Of a stretch of 64,000 bases of DNA, positions 19,839 through 29,290 are shown one piece after another. The stretch's first letter is position 1, and each line of letters starts with the position of its first letter. The stretch comes from Vibrio ponticus (lineage in GTDB: Bacteria > Pseudomonadota > Gammaproteobacteria > Enterobacterales > Vibrionaceae). The DNA lies in assembly GCF_009938225.1 (NCBI RefSeq), contig NZ_AP019657.1, positions 1,054,001 to 1,118,000 on the forward strand. The letters are read 5' to 3'. The position numbers and the translations under genes are program-made. The notes beneath the pieces were generated by a model, which saw only the letters and a list, made by a program, of their open reading frames with translations, was not told the DNA's origin and ran no database searches.

Positions 19839-20516
19839 ATGATCCAAAATTTATTAGCAACGTTTGCACCTATGTTGTTGGGTGCGCAGTTTATTTTGAC
19901 TCTAGTATTGGTTAAGGGTGAAATTTGCCCAGGGCAACGTGGTCGTGTGCACAAAATGTTGCCAACATTGGCGGTCATGTGGCTGGCGGTTGCTTCACTT
20001 AAGATTCAAGCGTTCATGGTTTCTGCGGCGCTGATGTATTTCTTCTCACAAGTCCAGACCAAGAAGACACGCGAACAAGGTCCGCTATGGGTGATGTATC
20101 TAGCCAATGGTCTTGCGATTGCTTACGTTGCTATCATGATGGGTGAGCAAAGCAGCTTTGCTGCAGGTGCAAACGTGTTTATGCAAATCTTCTTACTTGG
20201 CGCTTGTTTTGCTCAGCTTCTGCTTGTGATTGCACGCTCGCGATTACAAGCGTTCCACCGTATTTTACCGGTTACAGGCGTGGTTGCAGCGATGCTAACT
20301 AGCTTGACGGTACTGCTGCACGTTTATGATTTGCCTGAAGCACAATTAGAAACATTAGTGACACCGTTGCTGACTGCATTTGCATTAATGATCACTGGTG
20401 TGGTGATTTGGTGTTGGCATCTGTTTAGCGGTAAAGCAGCAAACAAAGTACAGTTGGGCTTAGGCTTGTTGGCACTGGTTGCAGCAACGCTAGCAGGTCA
20501 GCCAATCTTTGGTTAA
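19839..20516 (+). CDS. Integral membrane protein, unknown function
   Basis: A 225-residue protein, beginning MIQNLLATFAPMLLGAQFIL, with about seven hydrophobic helices and very short loops (HKMLPTLAVMW, SRLQAFHRILP). No family was recognised. I prefer the ATG at 19839 because it begins directly with the first membrane helix; an in-frame upstream start at 19794 adds 15 polar residues and neither has a strong ribosome site. It precedes the DUF4250 gene by 99 bases, with no terminator between, so the two may be co-transcribed. Confidence 0.7.
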   Translation: MIQNLLATFAPMLLGAQFILTLVLVKGEICPGQRGRVHKMLPTLAVMWLAVASLKIQAFMVSAALMYFFSQVQTKKTREQGPLWVMYLANGLAIAYVAIMMGEQSSFAAGANVFMQIFLLGACFAQLLLVIARSRLQAFHRILPVTGVVAAMLTSLTVLLHVYDLPEAQLETLVTPLLTAFALMITGVVIWCWHLFSGKAANKVQLGLGLLALVAATLAGQPIFG

Positions 20517-20615
20517 CCTCTGGTCGTTTTAAGTCACTAATTGGATCTTCTTCACTGTTAATTTACTCAATGAGAGCTAGGCTTGTAGTAAGCCATTTAA
20601 ATTGGGAGTGGAGAT

Positions 20616-20816
20616 ATGGATCTGAGCAATGTTCGTAGCCTAGATAGCATCATTCTACTGGGCATCGTCAATGAGAAATTACGTCTCGAGTGCGACAGCT
20701 TTGAAGAGTTGGTAAGCATGTATGAAATGGATGTGGAGCAAGTGGTCGGCAAACTCGATGTACTTGGTTACCAATACGATCCATTGACCAATCAATTTAA
20801 AGCTTATCAACGTTAA
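20616..20816 (+). CDS. DUF4250 family small protein
   Basis: A 66-residue protein (MDLSNVRSLDSIILLGIVNE...) matching the DUF4250 pattern: an N-terminal LD-IILLGIVNEKLR helix, then a DxFEELV segment and a YDPLTNQF-K end. The family is small and of unknown function. GGAGTGGAGAT precedes the ATG. It ends in a terminator. Confidence 0.78.
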   Translation: MDLSNVRSLDSIILLGIVNEKLRLECDSFEELVSMYEMDVEQVVGKLDVLGYQYDPLTNQFKAYQR

Positions 20817-20831
20817 GCGTTTAAAGATTTT

Positions 20832-20861
20832 AAAGCCTCATCGAACTAACGATGGGGCTTT
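20832..20861. terminator. Terminator between the DUF4250 gene and metR
   Basis: AAAGCCtCATCG / CGATGgGGCTTT with one mismatch and a T run; usable by both converging genes. Confidence 0.8.
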
Positions 20862-20866
20862 TTTGT

Positions 20867-21778
20867 TTATGCGAGCTTGATACCGTCCAAGTGGCTCTTA
20901 CATTGTTGCTTGGCGGTTGTAAAGAAAGCCTGCAGATAGCGTTTATCTTTGTCTGAATTACGTGTTGCCGCAAACAAGCGTCGCCATAGTCCTTCAGCCA
21001 AAGGGATACTGGTAATCAATCCTTGACGAGAAAACTCGCTGATCGCCCAGTTTGGTAGCGCTGCAACTCCCAGACCAGCAGAGACCATCTGCACCAGCAT
21101 TAAGGTGTTGTCACACTGTTTCCATTTCGCCGGCTCTATTCCCGCTGGCTGCAAGAAATGCTTCACTACATCCAATCGCTGTTTTTGTACTGGATAGGAA
21201 ATCATAGTTTGATCGGCGAGATCTTGCGGTTGAATCAGCGTTTGACTGGCGAGTGGGTGATTGACTGAAGTGATCAAGCGCATCTCAAAATCAAACAAAG
21301 GTTCAAAATGCACTTCCGATCGGGCTTGAATATCGGAGGTGATCACTAAATCCAATTCACCGCTCATTAATGCTGGAAGTGGCTCAAATCCAAAACCGGA
21401 TGAAAAGTCTAGCGTGACGCTTGGCCAAGTTACTTGGTATTCCTTGAGTGCAGGCATTAGCCACTGAAAGCAGGAGTGGCACTCTATTGCCATATGCAGT
21501 CGACCGTTGACGTCTTCTTTTAGACTCGCCAATTCATTTTCGGCTTTGGCAAGGCGTGGCAGAATATCGTCCGCAACACGCAGCAAAATTTCGCCTTCTG
21601 AGGTGAACTTTACCGGGCGGGTTTTACGCAAAAAAAGCTGTCCGCCAAGGCGAGCCTCTAAATCTTTGATTTGATGAGAGAGAGCCGATTGCGTTAAATG
21701 CAATGCGGTGGCCGTAGCCGTTAGCGAACCGGTATCGCGTAATGATGTCAGTGTGCGTAGATGCTTGAGCTCGATCAT
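20867..21778 (-). CDS. metR: MetR, LysR-type activator of methionine synthesis
   Basis: A 303-residue LysR regulator with the N-terminal helix-turn-helix (MIELKHLRTLTSLRDTGSLT, residues 1-60) and a substrate-binding domain containing LHMAIECHSCFQWLMPALKEY, a MetR hallmark. MetR responds to homocysteine and activates metE and related genes. It is divergent from metE across a 255-bp region that contains MetJ-type boxes, which is the classical arrangement. A MetR-type half-site (TGAA-N5-TTCA, 21778-21790) overlaps its own start codon, consistent with autoregulation. Confidence 0.95.
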   Translation of the reverse strand: MIELKHLRTLTSLRDTGSLTATATALHLTQSALSHQIKDLEARLGGQLFLRKTRPVKFTSEGEILLRVADDILPRLAKAENELASLKEDVNGRLHMAIECHSCFQWLMPALKEYQVTWPSVTLDFSSGFGFEPLPALMSGELDLVITSDIQARSEVHFEPLFDFEMRLITSVNHPLASQTLIQPQDLADQTMISYPVQKQRLDVVKHFLQPAGIEPAKWKQCDNTLMLVQMVSAGLGVAALPNWAISEFSRQGLITSIPLAEGLWRRLFAATRNSDKDKRYLQAFFTTAKQQCKSHLDGIKLA

Positions 21779-21790
21779 GAATTCCTTTCA
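21778..21790. promoter_or_regulatory. Candidate MetR operator
   Basis: TGAATTCCTTTCA fits the MetR consensus TGAA-N5-TTCA exactly and overlaps the metR start codon, a position suited to autorepression. Confidence 0.45.
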
Positions 21791-21844
21791 TCCCCCAATT
21801 CAATCCTTGAATGTTATTAACCTAACGTGTCTTGCATGTAATGT

Positions 21845-21860
21845 AAACGTCTAGACGTCT
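21845..21860. promoter_or_regulatory. Tandem MetJ (met) boxes between metR and metE
   Basis: AAACGTCT followed directly by AGACGTCT: one 7/8 and one perfect 8-bp met box in the required tandem register. MetJ with S-adenosylmethionine should repress metR, metE or both from here. Confidence 0.8.
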
Positions 21861-21983
21861 AAATTTACTTTATAAATTCATGGCTTTGGTTGGATTGCGA
21901 GCGGAACATGAATTTTTTTAATAAACAAGTTGAATAATTGGACGTTGTTCATGATGCCGAGAAGCGAGATAGTTTAGCCATCC

Positions 21984-22001
21984 GGACTTCCTAAATAGTC
22001 C
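21984..22001. promoter_or_regulatory. Inverted repeat in the metE leader
   Basis: GGACT-tcctaaat-AGTCC lies about 35 bp before the metE start. It may be a leader hairpin or an operator half-site pair; no consensus was matched. Confidence 0.3.
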
Positions 22002-22033
22002 AGCCCAATCACTCAGTACAAGGACTAGGTAAA

Positions 22034-24316
22034 ATGACAACAACAACTCACATTCTTGGTTACCCGCGAATTGGCGAGAAACGCGAACTTAAATTCGCCT
22101 TAGAGAAATATTGGCGTGGCGAAATTGATCAAAAACAGCTCAAGCAAGTCGGGGCGGAGCTTCGTGGCAAAAACTGGCAAACTCAAGCCGATGCCAATTT
22201 AAGTTTCGTTACCGCGGGCGACTTCGCTTGGTATGACCATGTGTTAACTACGACACTTCTTCTGGGTCATGTGCCAAAGCGTCACAATAATGGTTTTCCT
22301 GATCTCGATACACTTTTCCGTGTTGGGCGTGGTCAGTCTCAAGCCAACTGTGGTTGTGCGGGTAGCGCAGCTTCTGATATGACGAAATGGTTCAACACCA
22401 ACTATCACTATATCGTGCCTGAGTTCAGTAAAGATGATTCTTTTGAGGTTAGTTGGCCACAATTGTTTGAAGAAGTGAATGAAGCGACCAAAGCAGGTCA
22501 TCAGGTGAAACCTGTGTTACTTGGGCCTTTGAGTTACCTTTACTTAGGCAAAGAAGTCGATGAAGGTTTTGACCGTTTAACATTGCTGCCTCGTTTATTG
22601 ACCGCCTACCAAGCCATTTTAGCTAAGTTAGCCAAACATGGCGTCGAATGGGTACAAATCGATGAGCCGATTCTTGGTCTGGAGTTGGAAAAGCGTTGGG
22701 TAGATTCGTTTAAGCTCGCTTATCAAGTGATTCGTAGTGACGTAAAAGTACTGCTTACTACTTATTTTGATTCTGTAGAAGAGACCCTAGATAAAATTAT
22801 CGAACTGAATGTGGACGGCTTACATGTGGATCTTTCCGCAGCGCCAGAGCAGTTAGATGCGATTGTGGCAAAAATTCCGCAAGATTGGGTGCTATCTGCT
22901 GGTGTCGTTAATGGTCGTAATGTATGGCGTGCTGATCTGTCTAAGCAACTTGCATTACTTGCACCAGTGAAACAGAAGCTGGGCGATAAACTTTGGGTAG
23001 CGAGCTCTTGTTCATTACTGCATAGCCCTGTCGACCTAGAGTTAGAGCCAGCATTAGGTGAGGAAGTTCGCAGTTGGTTTGCGTTTGCCAAACAGAAAGT
23101 CACAGAGGTGGCACTGCTGGGGAAAGCACTCGATGGCGATCAGAATGCGATTTTAGCGTGCGATACTTACAGTGCGCCAATCCAGGCCCGCAAGAGTGCC
23201 ACTCACGTTAACAAGCCGCAAGTGCAGCAGCGTCTAAGTAATATTACTAAGGCATTAGCTGAGCGCAGCGCGCCTTATAAACAACGTGCAGCACATCAAG
23301 CCGAAGTGCTAGGGTTGCCACTATTCCCAACAACGACGATTGGCTCATTCCCGCAAACCAGTGAAATCCGTTTACAGCGCAGCGCTTATCGCACGGGTAA
23401 GTTAAGTGAAACCGAATACGAGACGGCGTTAAAAGGCCACATTGAAGATGCGGTTAAGCGTCAAGAAGCACTCGATCTCGATGTTTTGGTCCATGGGGAA
23501 GCAGAGCGTAACGATATGGTGGAATACTTTGCGGAGAACTTGGCGGGCTTCCAAACGACCAAATTCGGTTGGGTGCAAAGCTATGGTTCTCGCTGTGTGA
23601 AACCGGCTATTGTCGTGGCAGATATAGAACGCGAGAAACCAATGACTGTGGGGTGGTCGACCTACGCGCAATCGCTCACGACTAAGCAGATGAAAGGTAT
23701 GCTTACTGGTCCAGTAACGATTTTATGTTGGACGTTCCCCCGTGAAGATATTTCTCGTAAAGAGATCGCCAATCAGCTTGCTTTGGCATTGCGTGATGAA
23801 GTTTCGGATCTGCAAGATGCAGGGATCAACATTATTCAAATCGATGAACCGGCGATTCGTGAAGGTCTGCCTTTGAAAAAGCGTGACCACAAAGCATACC
23901 TAGAGTGGGCTGTAGACGCGTTTAAGATCTCAGCAGCAAGTGCCAAACCAGAGACTCAGATCCACACTCATATGTGTTACTCAGAGTTCAATGAAATCAT
24001 TGAATCGGTTGCGGCATTAGATGCAGACGTGATTACTATTGAAACATCCCGTTCAAACATGGAGCTACTCAAAGCATTTGAAGAGTTTAATTACCCCAAT
24101 GAGATTGGTCCGGGTGTTTATGATATTCACTCACCAAACATTCCAACTGAGGAATGGATTGAAGGGTTAATTAATACCGCAGCGAAGAAAATTCCGGCAG
24201 AGCGTTTATGGGTCAATCCAGATTGTGGCTTGAAAACACGTAACTGGGCGGAGACAGAAGCGTCACTTGCGAACATGGTTTCAGCGGCGAAGAAGTTACG
24301 TAAAGAATTTGCTTAA
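22034..24316 (+). CDS. metE: Cobalamin-independent methionine synthase MetE
   Basis: A 760-residue enzyme beginning [20 protein letters not shown], the family's N-terminal signature. It transfers a methyl group from methyltetrahydropteroyl-triglutamate to homocysteine in the cytoplasm. The C-terminal zinc-binding residues are visible in HTHMCYSEF and [11 protein letters not shown], with [14 protein letters not shown] marking the second barrel. Length is standard (~755). AAGGACTAGGTAAA precedes the ATG. A strong terminator follows. Regulation by MetR and MetJ is indicated by the upstream sites. Confidence 0.97.
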   Translation: MTTTTHILGYPRIGEKRELKFALEKYWRGEIDQKQLKQVGAELRGKNWQTQADANLSFVTAGDFAWYDHVLTTTLLLGHVPKRHNNGFPDLDTLFRVGRGQSQANCGCAGSAASDMTKWFNTNYHYIVPEFSKDDSFEVSWPQLFEEVNEATKAGHQVKPVLLGPLSYLYLGKEVDEGFDRLTLLPRLLTAYQAILAKLAKHGVEWVQIDEPILGLELEKRWVDSFKLAYQVIRSDVKVLLTTYFDSVEETLDKIIELNVDGLHVDLSAAPEQLDAIVAKIPQDWVLSAGVVNGRNVWRADLSKQLALLAPVKQKLGDKLWVASSCSLLHSPVDLELEPALGEEVRSWFAFAKQKVTEVALLGKALDGDQNAILACDTYSAPIQARKSATHVNKPQVQQRLSNITKALAERSAPYKQRAAHQAEVLGLPLFPTTTIGSFPQTSEIRLQRSAYRTGKLSETEYETALKGHIEDAVKRQEALDLDVLVHGEAERNDMVEYFAENLAGFQTTKFGWVQSYGSRCVKPAIVVADIEREKPMTVGWSTYAQSLTTKQMKGMLTGPVTILCWTFPREDISRKEIANQLALALRDEVSDLQDAGINIIQIDEPAIREGLPLKKRDHKAYLEWAVDAFKISAASAKPETQIHTHMCYSEFNEIIESVAALDADVITIETSRSNMELLKAFEEFNYPNEIGPGVYDIHSPNIPTEEWIEGLINTAAKKIPAERLWVNPDCGLKTRNWAETEASLANMVSAAKKLRKEFA

Positions 24317-24337
24317 AGCTTAAATTAAGCACATAAC

Positions 24338-24369
24338 AAAACTCCCCACGTTTTTGCGTGGGGAGTTTT
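24338..24369. terminator. Bidirectional terminator after metE
   Basis: AAAACTCCCCACG-TTTTTG-CGTGGGGAGTTTT, a 13-bp perfect stem between converging genes. Confidence 0.92.
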
Positions 24370-24409
24370 GGTGTTAGGGTGACTATTTTGCTGAGCCTGT
24401 TTTTTGGGA

Positions 24410-26092
24410 CTAGCTTAAAATAATCAGTACCGTACCGCCAAGCGTCATTAAGATATTGGCAATCGCATAGGTACCCGCGTAACCGAGAGCAGGGATGGTC
24501 GATTTCGCGTAGTCGTTAACGATGTCCATTGCCGGACCACAAGTACGGGCACCGATGATCGCACCAAATAGTAGTGCTCGGTTCATCTTCAAAACGTATG
24601 CGCCAAATAGGTATGCGAGTGCGACGGGCACCACACTAACAATAAACGCCAAACCGATGACCTGAGGACCGACTTGTGCAAGATGTTCGAACATCTTACC
24701 CCCCGCACTTAAACCGATGCCGACCATAAAGATCATCAAACCTAAGTCTTTGACCATATTGAGTGCGCCTTGCGGAACGTAACCGAAGGTTGGGTGATTC
24801 GCGCGTAAGAAGCCTAAGGTAATTCCTGAGAGTAGTAGACCAACTGCGTTACCAAGACCAAACGATACTTGACCAAAGGTCATGGTAATCAAACCAAACA
24901 GAATACCGAGAATAAAGAAGCTACAGAATGCCAATAAGTCGGCCATTTGGCTATGTACTGAGATAAAACCGATTTTCTCCGCAAGACCGTGGACTCGACT
25001 TTTCTCACCACTCACTTGCAGCACATCACCTTTAGCCAACACAATATCCAGATCCATCGGCATTTCGATTTGCGCGCGTACAACGCGGTTAAGGAAACAA
25101 CCATACTCAGAGAGGTTGAGGTCTGATAGGCGTTTTCCTGCAATGGCGTCGCTTTTTACCACGATTTCTTCTTCGACAATGCGCAAATCAAGTAGGTTGC
25201 GGTCGAATACTTCTTTGCCGTTACGGAAACTTGGATCCAATCGTGCATGGCTATCAGGGAAGCCAACCAGTGCGATTTCATCGCCTTCTTGCAAGATAGC
25301 ATCACCATCGGGATGCGCCAAAATGCCCCCGCGACGAATTCGTTCAATATAACAACCGGTTTGACGGTAGATACCCAGCTCGCGCAGGTTTTTACCATCA
25401 GTCCAATCAATCAGTTCAGGACCCACTCGGTAGGCGCGGATAATCGGCAGATAAACTTTACGCTGGCTAGAACCGCCTAAGCCACGTTCTTGAGCGATTT
25501 GCTGAGCAGAATCTGACAGGTTTTCTTTTTGCAGATTTGGTAGCAACTTGGCGAACATGATCATACTGATTAAACCAATCAGATACGCCATTGCGTAACC
25601 AACGGACAGGTTTTCCAATACGAGACCAAAGTCCATGTTACGTGGAACTTCAGCGAGTCCAGAATTAAGTGCGTCTTGCGCACCTACCAGCACAGGAGTG
25701 GAGGTGAGCGCGCCTGCCATCATACCGGCGGCAAGCCCGAAATCGAGACCAAACATTTCACTACTAAAGTGGGTGATTAGCAGGGCAGTGCCTAGCACGA
25801 TTGAGGCTAAGATAAAGTAGTGTTTACCATCTCGAAAGAAGATACCAAAGAAGTTCGGACCCGCTTCGATACCAACACAATAGATAAACAGCATAAAGCC
25901 GATGGTTAATGCATCTGGGCTAAAGAAGAAGCCGAGGTGACCCATAATGAGTGAGGTGATGAGTACGCCAATTGAGTTTCCTAATTGTAGGTTACCAAAG
26001 CGAATTTTACCGATAGCGAGACCTATCGCTAACACCACGAAGATGAGCAGAATTGGGTTTTGTTTGAGCAAGAGTACGACGTCAATATTCAC
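24410..26092 (-). CDS. YbjL/YidE family (AAE) putative transporter
   Basis: A 560-residue inner-membrane protein with two blocks of five to six helices (residues ~10-180 and ~385-560) flanking two TrkA-C (RCK_C) cytoplasmic domains (~205-290 and ~300-375; motifs [12 protein letters not shown] and [12 protein letters not shown]). This architecture is the aspartate:alanine exchanger family; YbjL and YidE are the E. coli relatives, with unproven substrate. Repeats [15 protein letters not shown] and [15 protein letters not shown] show the internal duplication. Length matches YbjL (561). Confidence 0.88.
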   Translation of the reverse strand: MNIDVVLLLKQNPILLIFVVLAIGLAIGKIRFGNLQLGNSIGVLITSLIMGHLGFFFSPDALTIGFMLFIYCVGIEAGPNFFGIFFRDGKHYFILASIVLGTALLITHFSSEMFGLDFGLAAGMMAGALTSTPVLVGAQDALNSGLAEVPRNMDFGLVLENLSVGYAMAYLIGLISMIMFAKLLPNLQKENLSDSAQQIAQERGLGGSSQRKVYLPIIRAYRVGPELIDWTDGKNLRELGIYRQTGCYIERIRRGGILAHPDGDAILQEGDEIALVGFPDSHARLDPSFRNGKEVFDRNLLDLRIVEEEIVVKSDAIAGKRLSDLNLSEYGCFLNRVVRAQIEMPMDLDIVLAKGDVLQVSGEKSRVHGLAEKIGFISVHSQMADLLAFCSFFILGILFGLITMTFGQVSFGLGNAVGLLLSGITLGFLRANHPTFGYVPQGALNMVKDLGLMIFMVGIGLSAGGKMFEHLAQVGPQVIGLAFIVSVVPVALAYLFGAYVLKMNRALLFGAIIGARTCGPAMDIVNDYAKSTIPALGYAGTYAIANILMTLGGTVLIILS

Positions 26093-26256
26093 AGGGCAGT
26101 TCTTGTATCAATGCCAGCCAATACCCAGAAGTTTGAGCATTGGGATAAGTTTTGCAAATTGTAACTGATTAATAAAAAAACTTAAGCAGAAAGTACTATT
26201 ATTTTTATCAGTAGAAAAATAATTTCTTCGTGATGGCTAATTAATTGGTAGATATG

Positions 26257-26283
26257 AAAAAACCGCTGACAAGCAGCGGTTTT
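26257..26283. terminator. Terminator of grxA
   Basis: AAAACCGCTG-ACAAG-CAGCGGTTTT; on the minus strand followed by a T run. Confidence 0.88.
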
Positions 26284-26306
26284 CTTACCAATTCGAATTG
26301 GAACGA

Positions 26307-26570
26307 TTAGTCAAATAGACCTAGGTTCTCTTTCGCGTATGCTTCGAAGTCGTCACAGCCACCGATGTGAGTTTGATCGATGAAGATCTGTGGAACTGTC
26401 TCAACTGGCTTACCTACAGTTTTCTCTAGGTCAGCTTTTGAGATGCCCTCTGCTTGAATGTCAACATAGCGGTAGTTGAAGTCGTCACGTTTTGCTTTAA
26501 GAGTTTCAGCGTGCTCTTTAGCGCGAACACAGTATGGACATGCTGGGCGACCGAAAATAACTACGAACAT
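26307..26570 (-). CDS. grxA: Glutaredoxin 1 GrxA
   Basis: An 87-residue dithiol glutaredoxin with active site C11-PY-C14 (MFVVIFGRPACPYCVRAKEH), the cis-proline motif TVPQIFID and the GGCDDF glutathione-binding loop. It reduces ribonucleotide reductase and other disulfides using glutathione. The start is the ATG at 26568-26570, with AAAGGAGAAAGATTCT ahead of it; a longer frame adds 22 residues that are not part of the family. Length matches E. coli GrxA (85). Monocistronic with its own terminator. Confidence 0.95.
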   Translation of the reverse strand: MFVVIFGRPACPYCVRAKEHAETLKAKRDDFNYRYVDIQAEGISKADLEKTVGKPVETVPQIFIDQTHIGGCDDFEAYAKENLGLFD

Positions 26571-26820
26571 AGAATCTTTCTCCTTTATTTTGATGTAGTC
26601 ACTATGCCGCAAAGCTAAAAGAAAATAAAGCGGCAATTACCTCTTGATTCAATAGGGAAAATCTATCGCTATAATTTTGAACAAAACTAGCGACCAGAAT
26701 CGCGAAAACCATATTTATTACATGGTTAATTGCAACAAGGTGCTGTAGGTCAAATTAATTTTTTACGCCACGAGGCAAGCTAGATTTAGCTCAATATTTA
26801 GCCTAAGGAGTCTATTTGGT

Positions 26821-28071
26821 ATGTTCCAGTTTATGACCTCCACGCGCATTATTTTCGGTGAAGGTGCGCTGCAATCCTCTCTCTCGGTTATAAATCAGTT
26901 TGGCTATAGTGTTTTGTTGGTGTCAGGGAAGAACACACAACGCGCGTCGCCAATTATTCAGTATATAAAAATGCAAGGCATGCGTTATCAACACGTGGCG
27001 ATATCGGGTGAGCCCAATATCACTATGGTGGAAGAAACCGCATTAAGTGGGCGCAAGTTTAAGCCTGATATGGTCATTGCTATCGGTGGAGGTAGTGTGA
27101 TTGATATGGGTAAAGCGCTTGCCGCCATTATACCCAACCAAGGTGACGTCTATGATTACGTTGAAGTGGTTGGGCGCAATGTTCCTCTTAAAACCAAACC
27201 CATCCCATTTATTGCTATACCTACGACGGCGAGTACTGGCTCCGAAGTGACCAAGAATGCCGTTTTGCGTTCAGGGCAAGATCGAGTCAAAGTCAGTTTG
27301 CGTAGTCCGGAGATGTTGGCCGATGTGGCGATTGTCGATCCTACACTCACTTATGGTACTGACGCATATACATCAGGGCGGGGGGCGATGGATGCGTTTA
27401 CGCACCTAATGGAGGCCTATGTTTGTGGTGAGCCAAACCCCATCACCGATATGATCTGTGAAGAGGGGTTAAGAAGGTTGAGTGATTCCGTGTTAGCTGG
27501 CTGCTTGGAAGATAACTTTGTTGCACGCGGCGATCTCTCGTTTGCTGCAATGCTGGGTGGAATGGCGATTACCAATGCTAAATTGGGGGCGGCGCATGGT
27601 TTGGCATCCGCTCTAGGCGGTAAGCTGGCGGCTCCTCATAGTGTGATTACCGCTCGTTTAGCGCCCTTTGTTATGCAGGAGAATATACGTGCAGCGGAAC
27701 AGGCGGGTAGGGCGGATGTGTTAGCGCGTTATCGAAAGATGGCGCACATCTTGACTGGGCGAACCAACGCCTGTCGTGATGATGCGGTATTGTGGGTCAA
27801 TATGATGCTTGAAAAGCTTCAACTGCCTAACTTAAACGAGTTTGGGGTTTGCCAAACCTCTTTTGAGCAGGTCGCTGATGATGCGCTTAAATCGGTGGCA
27901 ATCAAAGGTAACCCACTGCCGTTAACTCAAGATCGTTTGATGCACATTTTGCAGCAGGTATGCCAATGTAATGGGAGTTGTGAAAAAGAGCCGAGTTTTG
28001 ATAACCAGAGCGAAGTTGCAGTTATTGAACAATCCGGTACCGGTGGGGCGTCATTATTCGAACAAACGTAA
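26821..28071 (+). CDS. Iron-containing alcohol dehydrogenase
   Basis: A 416-residue enzyme of the group III (Fe-ADH) family: NAD-binding loop AIGGGSVIDMGKA (residues ~90-103), TTASTGSEVTKNAVL, and metal ligands in DAFTHLMEAYVC and GAAHGLASALGG. It likely oxidises or reduces a short-chain alcohol/aldehyde with NAD(P); the substrate is not evident. Beyond the usual domain end it carries an extra ~35-residue tail with three close cysteines (VCQCNGSCEKE). AAGGAG lies upstream of the ATG. It is not obviously in an operon. Confidence 0.9.
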   Translation: MFQFMTSTRIIFGEGALQSSLSVINQFGYSVLLVSGKNTQRASPIIQYIKMQGMRYQHVAISGEPNITMVEETALSGRKFKPDMVIAIGGGSVIDMGKALAAIIPNQGDVYDYVEVVGRNVPLKTKPIPFIAIPTTASTGSEVTKNAVLRSGQDRVKVSLRSPEMLADVAIVDPTLTYGTDAYTSGRGAMDAFTHLMEAYVCGEPNPITDMICEEGLRRLSDSVLAGCLEDNFVARGDLSFAAMLGGMAITNAKLGAAHGLASALGGKLAAPHSVITARLAPFVMQENIRAAEQAGRADVLARYRKMAHILTGRTNACRDDAVLWVNMMLEKLQLPNLNEFGVCQTSFEQVADDALKSVAIKGNPLPLTQDRLMHILQQVCQCNGSCEKEPSFDNQSEVAVIEQSGTGGASLFEQT

Positions 28072-28098
28072 CAGTTCAGCACGGTTGAACTGGCAAAT

Positions 28099-28124
28099 AA
28101 AAAGAGGCGTTAAGCCTCTTTTTT
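28099..28124. terminator. Terminator between the alcohol dehydrogenase gene and hexR
   Basis: AAAAAGAGGC-GTTAA-GCCTCTTTTTT, suited to both converging genes. Confidence 0.88.
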
Positions 28125-28148
28125 AATGGGGTTGCTTCAAACGTCTGT

Positions 28149-29003
28149 TTAGAAGTGTGAAAGCTTGTCGTAGCGAGAATCTTTTAGTGCGTCTTTCACG
28201 CGACGTAGGTTTTCACGGAAACCTGTGCCACGGCGTAGCGTAAAGCCGGTTGCCAGAACATCAATTACCGTCATCTGTACTACACGACTAGCCATTGGCA
28301 TGTACACATCCGTGTCTTCTGGTACGTCCAAGGAGATAGTCAGCGAGCTTGCTTTATCTAGTGGTGAGTCTTTGGCTGTAATTGCGATAACGGTAGCGCC
28401 GTTCTCACGCGCTAGGTTAGCGATTTCAACTTGGCTCTTAGTACGACCGGTATGAGAAATCAGCACGATAACATCGTTGTCGGTACAGTTGATGCAGCTC
28501 ATACGTTGCATCACGATATCTTCAAAACAAGTAATTGGAATATTGAATCGAATAAACTTGTTTTGTGCGTCTTTCGCAACTGCTGACGACGCGCCCAAAC
28601 CAAAAAATGAAATTCGTTTAGCTTGAGTAAGTAAATCAACCGCACGGTTTACTTGCATAGGATCTAAGCTATTTTTTGCTACGTCCAAGCATGCCATGGT
28701 TGATTCAAAAATCTTGTGGCTGTAAGCGTCAGGACCATCGTCCTCTTCGACATTACGGTTCACATAAGGTGTGCCGTTTGCGAGGCTCTGTGCCAAGTGT
28801 AATTTAAAATCAGGGAAGCCTTTAGTGTCTAAGCGGCGACAAAAACGGTTAACGGTAGGCTCACTGACATCAGCCATTTTAGCTAATGTTGCAATGCTAG
28901 AGTGAATAGCAGTCTGAGGCGACGCCATAATCACTTCCGCGACCTTGCGTTCAGACTTACTGAAATTCTCTAGATTTTTCTGTATTTTTTCTAATGTATT
29001 CAT
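28149..29003 (-). CDS. hexR: HexR, RpiR-family regulator of central carbon metabolism
   Basis: A 284-residue regulator with an N-terminal RpiR helix-turn-helix (residues ~1-77; SEPTVNRFCRRLDTKGFPDF) and a SIS sugar-phosphate domain (~125-255; VLISHTGRTKSQVEIANLAR). It aligns closely from memory with E. coli HexR, which senses 2-keto-3-deoxy-6-phosphogluconate and represses Entner-Doudoroff and related genes. The ATG at 29001-29003 is preferred over an in-frame GTG three codons upstream because it matches the E. coli start. It has a long 5' region (~290 bp) before panP; no clear HexR operator was seen there. Confidence 0.93.
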   Translation of the reverse strand: MNTLEKIQKNLENFSKSERKVAEVIMASPQTAIHSSIATLAKMADVSEPTVNRFCRRLDTKGFPDFKLHLAQSLANGTPYVNRNVEEDDGPDAYSHKIFESTMACLDVAKNSLDPMQVNRAVDLLTQAKRISFFGLGASSAVAKDAQNKFIRFNIPITCFEDIVMQRMSCINCTDNDVIVLISHTGRTKSQVEIANLARENGATVIAITAKDSPLDKASSLTISLDVPEDTDVYMPMASRVVQMTVIDVLATGFTLRRGTGFRENLRRVKDALKDSRYDKLSHF

Positions 29004-29290
29004 AGTGTTCACAAGGGTATAGAGAACAACTCGCTCAACAAGCTTTTAGTATTTATTAAAAGCAAATCAGCGTAGCTGATAAGAGATAATAAATGCCTGA
29101 CAGCGCCGTTGAACCAGTATAAACCGAACATCAAGTTTTACAGTAATTTTTATACAGACCAATTGGCTAGAATATGACAAGCCTCAAACAAAATTTTGTG
29201 AAAACTACAAAAATTCTGCTCATGTTCGCGCCACATGTCGATTATCTAGCCACTATTGATAACAAATTACACTAAAACAGAAAGAAAATT

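Noticed and set aside
29004..29290. HexR operator between hexR and panP
   Set aside because: No stretch matched the TGTAATTAAATTACA-type palindrome closely enough.
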